Below, piece after piece: positions 58,202 to 64,000 of a stretch of 64,000 nucleotides of DNA (position 1 is its first letter; the number at the start of each line of letters is the position of its first letter). This DNA comes from Streblospio benedicti. Lineage: Eukaryota > Annelida > Polychaeta > Spionida > Spionidae. The DNA lies in contig CM032665.1 in assembly GCA_019095985.1 (NCBI GenBank), forward strand, positions 42,516,303-42,580,302, written 5' to 3'. The position numbers and the translations under genes were made by a program. The notes under the pieces are model-generated. The model had not been told where the DNA came from. It saw nothing but the letters and a program-made list of their open reading frames with translations, and did no database searches.

Positions 58202-58524
58202 CTATAAGCACAAAAAAATGAACATGAACAATAAAAGTGAAAATTTTACAAATCTCAGGATCTTTAACATATTCATCATCCAACACCCTGCTCTAATCGC
58301 AATTATCCCCACTCTGTAGTATGCTCTGACACACATCTTACCCACATTAAAACACCGCTTTGCACATAATTTAACCGTCCATAGCACCAGGTAGAGCCAC
58401 AGCACGGTGGCTGTTTCCTCCACAATAAGCCGGGACCGGGATACGTCGACCTTGCCAGCGCCTCCACATCCAACGGGGACTCGTGCGTCAACACGGACTG
58501 CGCGATCACAACCAGCTTCCGCAC
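58202..58524 (-). pseudogene. Degenerate copy of exon 2 of the 59.5-61.6 kb gene
   Basis: Read on the minus strand it begins after CGTGTTGGCAG (a splice-acceptor match) with V-R-K-L-V-V-I-A-Q-S-V, then S-P-L-D-V-E-A-L-A-R-S, closely matching exon 2 at 60105. A net 8-bp difference follows, so the continuation T-A-T-V-L-W-L-Y-L-V-L-W-T-V-K-L-C lies in another frame. Only one 29-residue repeat unit is present (V-K-L-C-A-K-R-C-F-N-V-G-K), against four in the intact exon. It ends in a hydrophobic tail and a stop at 58202. It is either a dead duplicate exon or an alternative terminal exon with a different reading of the middle. Confidence 0.6.
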
Positions 58525-58702
58525 CTGCCAACACGATATGAGCAAGAGTAGAGTTCATATGGCACAATGGGACGCAGCAATATTTTGCGTTTGACATAGA
58601 TTCTTCTTTAACGTTATTGTCATCATCTGCACTATAATAAAGATGATGATCATTAGTAATTATAACAAAACAATATCTTACTTCAGGGTGAACTTTAGAC
58701 AC

Positions 58703-59514
58703 TCTCTACTCGACTCTGGCTTGCGTAAATTCATATTCTAGAGTGTGAGAAACGAGTATATCTTTTGCAGGACAGGTATAGATCTACAAAACACGATGGC
58801 CACTCGTCCTGCTGACCAGTAGATCTAGCACTTTTCTACCTAATCCTGCTCATACTGTATACTTAGTTATGATTACAGAACTTGAATAATGTATGAATTT
58901 AGACACCAGTTCTCATGAAGTCGATTTATACAGTTGGAATATGTTTACCGGTATATGATTCCGATTGTAGGCCTACACTAGATCAGCAGAACTTGACTTA
59001 CCTATGAAACCAATTCTCATGAAGTCTATTTCCTGTGCATTCGAGGCCTCTCTGTTTTGAGCCGAGACACTCCCGGGAGCAAACCATACCAAATACCACG
59101 TCTATTTTTATAGGTCACGTCACGGTTTGGTCACGTTTGGTCCCGGATTTTAGTAGATACGGTAGTTTTGCCATTTTTAAAACGTTAGAGCACATTTATT
59201 ATTATCTTGAAATTGGTCCAATAATGAATAACTAATGGGAATGGAGTTTATGAGAAAGGTGTGGTGGATGGAATGAAGTTGATTTGAAATAAGAGAAAAA
59301 AAAGAAAAAAGAAAATAACGACCAGACCTATGTTGGTGAGATAATTGATAATATTTATTACGTATAGACGGTGGGAATGAAGGAATAATAATTGAACAAT
59401 AAAACAAATTTTGAAACACACAAAACTATGGTTTCTTTTTTTGTTTGAAAAACACTAATTAACAATATTAAACCTTGTACGTAGCATGGAGGTATTCTCC
59501 CTTGTATAAATTAT
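58703..59514. other. Intergenic or 3' flank, with a local duplication
   Basis: ACTTGAATAATGTATGAATT with CCAGTTCTCATGAAGTCGAT (58876-58925) resembles ACTTGACTTACCTATGAA with CCAATTCTCATGAAGTCTAT (58989-59030), a 110-bp-spaced duplicate. A possible minus-strand polyadenylation signal (TTTATT on the plus strand) is near 59357. No further exon is recognised. Confidence 0.4.
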
Positions 59515-60105
59515 TTACATATTTGACAACTGATTAATTGTAGGATGGATGAGAAGTAGTACAGAAATCACTATCAAATTAAAAGACGATAATATAAACA
59601 TAATCATTACATATAATTTAACCATCCATAGCACAATGACCCCCACTCTGTAGCAAGCTCTGACAACAATCTTGCGCACATTTAAACACGCCTTCACACA
59701 TAATTTAGCCATCCATAGCACAATGACCCCCACTCTGTAGCAAGCTCTGACAACAATCTTGTCAACATTAAAACAAGCCTTCACACATAATTTAGCCATC
59801 CATAGCACAATGACCCCCACTCTGTAGCAAGCTCTGACAACAATCTTGCCCACGTTTAAACACGCCTTCACACATAATTTAACCATCCATAGCACAATGA
59901 CCCCCACTCTGTAGCAAGCTCTGACAACAATCTTGCCCACATTAAAACACATCTGTACACATAATTTAACAGTCCACAGGACCAGGTAGAGCCATAGCAC
60001 GGTGGCTGCTTCCTTTTCAATAAGTTTGGACAGGGACCTTGCCAGCGCCTTGCCATCGAACGGGGACTCGGACACGGACTTCGCAATCACAGACAGCTTC
60101 CGCAC
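59515..60105 (-). CDS. Exon 2 (terminal) of an unrecognised repeat-containing protein
   Basis: The exon starts after the acceptor GTCGACAG at 60106 with V-R-K-L-S-V-I-A-K-S-V and continues in phase 0 from exon 1. It encodes 196 residues. Residues 1-40 are helical in character (A-L-A-R-S-L-S-K-L-I-E-K-E-A-A-T), followed by a hydrophobic stretch V-L-W-L-Y-L-V-L-W. Next come four tandem 29-residue repeats (87 bp each) of the form (V/A)KLCVKAC(L/F)NVGK-IVVRACYR-VGVIVLWM, with a partial fifth. The C-terminus is a hydrophobic segment rich in I, L, F and V. Each unit keeps three Cys and a Trp. The units are highly similar, so the expansion is recent. Membrane association is plausible but the basic residues make simple transmembrane helices uncertain. 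I do not recognise the family. Confidence 0.5.
   Translation of the reverse strand: MRKLSVIAKSVSESPFDGKALARSLSKLIEKEAATVLWLYLVLWTVKLCVQMCFNVGKIVVRACYRVGVIVLWMVKLCVKACLNVGKIVVRACYRVGVIVLWMAKLCVKACFNVDKIVVRACYRVGVIVLWMAKLCVKACLNVRKIVVRACYRVGVIVLWMVKLYVMIMFILSSFNLIVISVLLLIHPTINQLSNM
59612..60000 (-). repeat. 87-bp coding tandem repeat, four units
   Basis: The plus-strand word ACAATGACCCCCACTCTGTA starts at 59633, 59720, 59807 and 59894, exactly 87 bp apart. A diverged edge unit lies near 59981. 87 is a multiple of three, so copy-number change keeps the frame. Units differ at a few positions that alter Leu/Phe, Gly/Asp/Arg and Val/Ala. Confidence 0.92.
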
Positions 60106-60129
60106 CTGTCGACACGATATGTTACATGA

Positions 60130-60471
60130 GGGGGTTATATAGTAAAAATGTGATTGGTGATTTGCCCTAAATCTTGAGCGTGAATTGTGAATTGCCTGTA
60201 TTTAAGAGCATGAAATGTCATGGGACCTATTATTGGTGACTGGTGATCTGCTCATTACAAAGGCTGTGATTGGTGATTTGCCCTAAATCTTGAGCGTGAA
60301 TGGTGAATTGCCTGTATTTACGTGTGTGAAATATGATGAAAATGTGATGCAACCTATACAACCTTACAATTCCTGGGGATTGGTGAAAGACAATGAAATG
60401 TATTAGTGACTGGGGATTTAGGGGGAAAATGTTGGTGAATGGATTTTCATCAAGGCTATAAACCCCCTTCG
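60130..60471. mobile_element. 342-bp MITE inside the intron, 10-bp target duplication
   Basis: Ends GGGGGTTATATAG and CTATAAACCCCC are inverted repeats. TGTTACATGA flanks it on both sides (60120-60129 and 60472-60481), with TTCG between the right end and the right duplication. The body repeats GTGATTGGTGATTTGCCC and TAAATCTTGAGCGTGAAT twice. A second, diverged copy lies at 62269-62612 in the same orientation. Without it the intron would be about 270 bp. Its near edge is 25 bp from the splice acceptor. Confidence 0.85.
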
Positions 60472-60727
60472 TGTTACATGAGCTGTAGTCTAATCTTACA
60501 TGATTATCACTTCACAACTTTCGTACACAGCTGGTTATTGGAGTAAGTTTACACTGACAGAGGCAAGTTTGGAAGGATAAAGGGCTATTGCGATTGAGAA
60601 ATGTCATACGATTCTTATGATTGAAGTCATGGTTATGTGTAAGAAAATCTATCTAGACTCATGTTTCGCTAGGAATTCGATGATGAGTTATAGTACGTAG
60701 CAGTGAAAATAGAAAAATGTTCTGTAC

Positions 60728-61627
60728 CTGGATAGATGCCAGCTTTTCTGCTGCCTGTGTGATGGTGGTCGCTGCCCACATGCTCTCTTCAACGCCCACG
60801 GTCACTGCCTCCTTTGCCACCTCCAGTGCCATAGCAGTGGAGCGCCCAGAGAGCTCTATCATCGCCTCCATCAGGTGGCCCAATAGATGGAACCACGCCC
60901 AGCTTACGCCACGGCCGGGGTCATGAAGTGCCAATGGGTATTCTATAGCTCGAGAGGCTGGTCTCAAGCGGCATGTTTCTGGTGTCTGGTGTCTTGGAGG
61001 GTTGTTCCTGTCTTCCCATGTGTCTCCATGCGATCGTCTCCGGATTCCTTCCCTTGTTGCTTGTCGATGAATAGTTTTTGTCTTCTCGCTTGTTGATGTT
61101 GGATACTTGGCTGACTTGGATACTTTCTCGGGCACTGTGGATGATGCCAAGCCATCGCGATTTGGAATTGGGGCATCAATTTTAGCACCAGCCGGGCGTG
61201 TGGCATCTATTCGAAATTTCGGGAAATCATCAACCATATTCTGGACTGTCGCCACTCTAGTGATGAACGCCAAGCCATTGCAATTTGGAATTGGGGCATC
61301 AATTTTAGCACCAGCGGGACGAGTGGCATCTATTCGAAGTTTCGGGAAATCATCAACCATCAACACATCTATTTTCGGACGTTCAACATCAATCCTATCG
61401 GTAACTTGCTGGATGTTTAGGTTCGTATGTGCAGCAGAACCATAAACATCAATCTTACCTTCCACTTTGGCGTCTTTTCCTGCATGGTTTCCATTATCAA
61501 CGCCAAGCAGAGGGTACTTCTCCAATCTGAGGAGGTTCTTTTGCAGATAGAACTGGGGTTTGATACGGAACGCCACTAGAAACAGCGTAATAAATATAAG
61601 GGATTTTTGAAAGAAAAAAAGAACCAT
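60728..61627 (-). CDS. Exon 1 of an unrecognised repeat-containing protein
   Basis: The 300 codons run from ATG (AAAATGG context, a good animal start) to a clean donor CAG|GTACAG at 60728/60727. The N-terminus is hydrophobic (F-F-Q-K-S-L-I-F-I-T-L-F-L-V-A-F), like a signal anchor. Residues about 90-160 hold two near-identical 41-residue (123-bp) repeats, D-D-F-P-K-(L/F)-R-I-D-A-T-R-P-A-G-A-K-I-D-A with P-I-P-N. A basic Ser/Thr/Arg-rich segment follows, then an Ala-rich helical region (E-A-M-I-E-L-S-G-R-S and T-I-T-Q-A-A-E-K-L-A-S-I-Q) that runs across the junction into exon 2. An alternative is that the first 17 codons are intron, since TTTCTAG|TGGCG at 61576 is also a usable acceptor. No known family is recognised. 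Confidence 0.5.
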
Positions 61628-61639
61628 TTTTTATCAAAT

Positions 61640-62200
61640 TCAATCAACACATTGCATTGAAATTCATCAACTTCGTCATTTTCGTTATAAATTCTTCAAT
61701 TATCATCACAATCTCTAAGGACTTTGATCAGAATACGTAAAACGTAGAACGTGAGTTACGTAGAACGTGAACACTTGAAACGTTTCATTCGGCAACCCTC
61801 GTTTGTTTCCGCTACTCTCACAAACATTCCCAGTAGTTCTGTCTGTTGAGCTCCAAAACATTCCGAATAGTTCTGAGTGAAAACGTTCGCTGGTGGTGGC
61901 GTATAGTAGTTGCGTGCGTGGGAAGCAATAATAAATATGCTGCTCCATTGCTAAGTGCAATACGTTAATTTCATACTTTCGAAATTTTATTTTTTTCTAG
62001 CGCATGCTTCGAAAAATATGAAAGGATTGTTGTTGACTTCAGGAATCACATGGGAAGAAATATTCATATAACACCATCAGAACTTTGGCGTAAACTTACG
62101 TAGCGCGTCAATCGTACATCATACGTAAGTTGTTGGAACACGAGACACGTGAGTCGTACGTCATACGTGTCACCGTAACACCTGCCACGTGCGCGGCGGG
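61640..62200 (-). promoter_or_regulatory. ACGT-dense region upstream of exon 1
   Basis: Fourteen ACGT cores lie between 61735 and 62190, including the direct repeat ACGTAGAACGTGAG at 61742 and 61758 and the inverted pair GACACGT...ACGTGTC at 62145-62170. About two would be expected. Contexts include TTACGTA, CACGTG and TACGTCAT, covering CRE- and E-box-like sites. The position directly upstream of the predicted start fits a promoter for the minus-strand gene. Confidence 0.45.
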
Positions 62201-62268
62201 AATACCGATGAGAAGATATGGTGATTGATGCGAGGAAAAAGCTGTACAGGTGGTTACTTCAAGAAATC

Positions 62269-62612
62269 AGAGGGGGTAATATAGCAAAAATGTGATTGGT
62301 GATACTCGAGTGGTGATATGCCGTAAATCTTGATTGTGAATTGCGACCTGTTTGTATCTAAAATTGTGTGAAATGTGATGTAGCATATTATTGGTGACTA
62401 GTGATCTGCTCATTACAAGTGTGGTGATTGGTGATTTGCCATAACTCTTGAGCGTGAATTGAGAACTGTCTGTATTAAAGTGTGTGAGATTGGATGAAAC
62501 CTATTCAATTACAAATCATGATTAGTGGAGAAAGACAATGAAATGTATTGATGACTAGTAATTTAGAAAAAAAAATGATGAATGGATTTTCATCAAGGCT
62601 ATATATCCCCAT
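62269..62612. mobile_element. Second copy of the GGTGATTTGCC MITE
   Basis: It is co-linear with 60130-60471: GGGGGTAATATAG start, TTGGTGACTAGTGATCTGC, GATTGGTGATTTGCCATAAC, GAAAGACAATGAAATGTATT, and GGATTTTCATCAAGGCTATA before ATCCCC at the end. It is diverged by roughly 15-20 percent by eye, and no clear target duplication is seen. Confidence 0.8.
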
Positions 62613-63441
62613 CATCACACACATTATGATGCACATGGTAAAATAAATAAAAGTACAGCTGTAAATTATATAGGGGCAGTTATAAAAGTTGATGTCGTGT
62701 AAATACTCTAGTTACTTCCATAAGTAAACGTTATTTGAAATTAATTAGACAACATTCTCACCCTGCACTTACTCGTCGATTAAGTTTTCCTTCGCATGCA
62801 GAAATTGATTACAGTCAGGGTCTGCTTTTGGTGTTTCAGAAATTAGAATTAAATATTCTGGTAGTCGGACAAAATAATGGTACGATTCCCTATACAATTA
62901 CACGCACATAATTAGCATGTGGATTTCTACGGTAAAATAGGTGCTGGTATTGAAACAAGAACACGTTTTTTCCCCTTTTTTGAAATTATAAAGACAAATT
63001 GTTTTGTAAACTTGCTTGCAGAATGGCATTACTATTGGAGTTATGTGCAACAGGCTTTTACTTGCGCCCGTACGTTCTCGTGGGGACATTGATACATGGT
63101 GAGAATTCCCCACAGAGCACTAACTTCACACTGTTTAAGTGCATTCGCACAATACGTCTCAAATATTTTCATTAAAACCTCTCGGTGCCCTGAATGTGTT
63201 CGCAAATACTGCCAAACGGACGCATGAAAAAGGCTATTACCTGATAAGGTCAATGATTGTTTGAAGATCTAGTAGCACAGGATATTTATATTTACACCGT
63301 TCACTGCTTCCAAGCAGCTTCGGTATATTCCGTAATTTACTGAAGACTGTTTCATGGATTTTGTAGGGACGTGGGAGGTGGAAATTAAAAGGCCTGAAAA
63401 AGGTTGGATGTGGGTTTTCTTCACTTCTTCACCCCATTATG
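62613..63441. other. Non-coding spacer
   Basis: No gene or repeat recognised. Confidence 0.35.
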
Positions 63442-63511
63442 CCCACCACCACCACCACCACCACCACCACCACCACCACCACCACCAACCACAACAACAA
63501 CAACCACAACC

Positions 63512-63563
<52 letters not shown>

Positions 63564-63579
63564 CTACAACAACAACAAT
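63442..63579. repeat. (CCA)n-(CAA)n microsatellite
   Basis: About 14 CCA triplets pass into about 28 CAA triplets with a few changes. Poly-His, poly-Pro, poly-Thr, poly-Asn and poly-Gln frames are artefacts. Confidence 0.95.
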
Positions 63580-64000
63580 AAACACACACACACTCATCAC
63601 GCCCCCCCCCCTTCCCGACAGATTGTTAATGATAAGACGCCGCCATATAGAAAACTGTCACATGGTGCAAACATGGTGCCATGTTAAGTTTTAACTTTAA
63701 CCGTGACCTAGCACTAAACACATGTCAATAAAACAGCGTATGGGTTTATGGGGCTATGTTTCACCCTTATCAACACACTGAGGAGAAACCTGATCACAAA
63801 TGTCTTTGTTTATTGCTCAAATAGTGACCCAGTGAGGTGGAAGATCAGACCATTGAAATGTGGACACAAAGGCGTAAGTGCACTTCTTTAATAGCTATCA
63901 TTTGTGTATTTGGCTCCAGTTACACAAAGAAGTGCATAGATTTATGAAAAGGATCAAGTGTTAGGCTGTTCCAGCATATAAACATGCTAATGTGTGCCTT
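63580..64000. other. Non-coding spacer
   Basis: A C-run occurs at 63603-63611. No gene is recognised. Confidence 0.35.

Noticed and set aside
59612-60000. Regular 87-bp repeats as a CRISPR-like array
   Set aside because: The units are contiguous without unique spacers, keep a reading frame and lie in eukaryotic DNA.
61107-61445. Plus-strand frame of 112 residues with repeats
   Set aside because: It is the antisense shadow of the 123-bp repeats in exon 1; the minus frame is longer and has splice sites and a start.

Overview
This is animal genomic DNA, almost certainly from a marine invertebrate. It has no operons or ribosome-binding sites, is rich in microsatellites and short non-autonomous DNA transposons, and shows one two-exon gene structure with GT/AG splice sites. 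Frequent TACATGTACATG-type words, the mix of MITE families and compact CpG-rich non-coding blocks make amphioxus (Branchiostoma) my leading guess, but no gene here proves it.

Layout. Positions 1-5 kb hold a decayed C2H2 zinc-finger fragment (about 861-1095), a tRNA-Val-like SINE in a broken tandem duplication (1161-1645) and a long CA/CG Z-DNA-type repeat (2832-2985). From 5 to 57 kb I find no convincing protein-coding gene. This gene-poor stretch is peppered with two abundant MITE families. One is pogo/Tigger-like, about 180 bp, with TA targets, CAGTAGAACCTC ends and GGTGGTCTC-rich bodies; there are about 13 more or less full copies plus fragments. The other is hAT-like, 115-350 bp, with CATAGGCAGATCC ends and 5-bp target duplications; there are about 14 copies or fragments. 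Both families contribute to a nested insertion at 17.24-17.43 kb. Other mobile DNA includes a 270-bp fold-back element with a 10-bp target duplication (35.97-36.24 kb) and the 3' end of a LINE (23.1-23.76 kb, minus strand).

Between the repeats lie GC-rich or motif-dense blocks that look like regulatory DNA. They include two clusters of TAATCC (Otx/Pitx-type) sites at 10.6-10.85 and 11.54-11.60 kb, a GATA cluster at 18.01-18.11 kb, four CACGTG boxes at 16.77-16.84 kb, a promoter-like CCAAT/E-box block at 41.22-41.32 kb and a YY1/CRE/E-box palindrome at 46.31-46.37 kb. Together with the lack of exons, this looks like a regulatory desert around a developmental gene, though that is inference.

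The one good gene candidate is on the minus strand at 59.5-61.6 kb. Exon 1 (61627-60728) joins exon 2 (60105-59515) in phase 0 to give about 496 residues. The product is unrecognised. It carries two 41-residue repeats in exon 1 and four 29-residue Cys/Val-rich repeats in exon 2. A frame-disrupted copy of exon 2 with a single repeat unit lies at 58.2-58.5 kb. The intron has been invaded by a 342-bp MITE ending about 25 bp from the splice acceptor, and the DNA upstream of exon 1 is extraordinarily dense in ACGT cores. The gene with its repeat expansion, exon duplication and MITE-filled intron is the most interesting system in the window.
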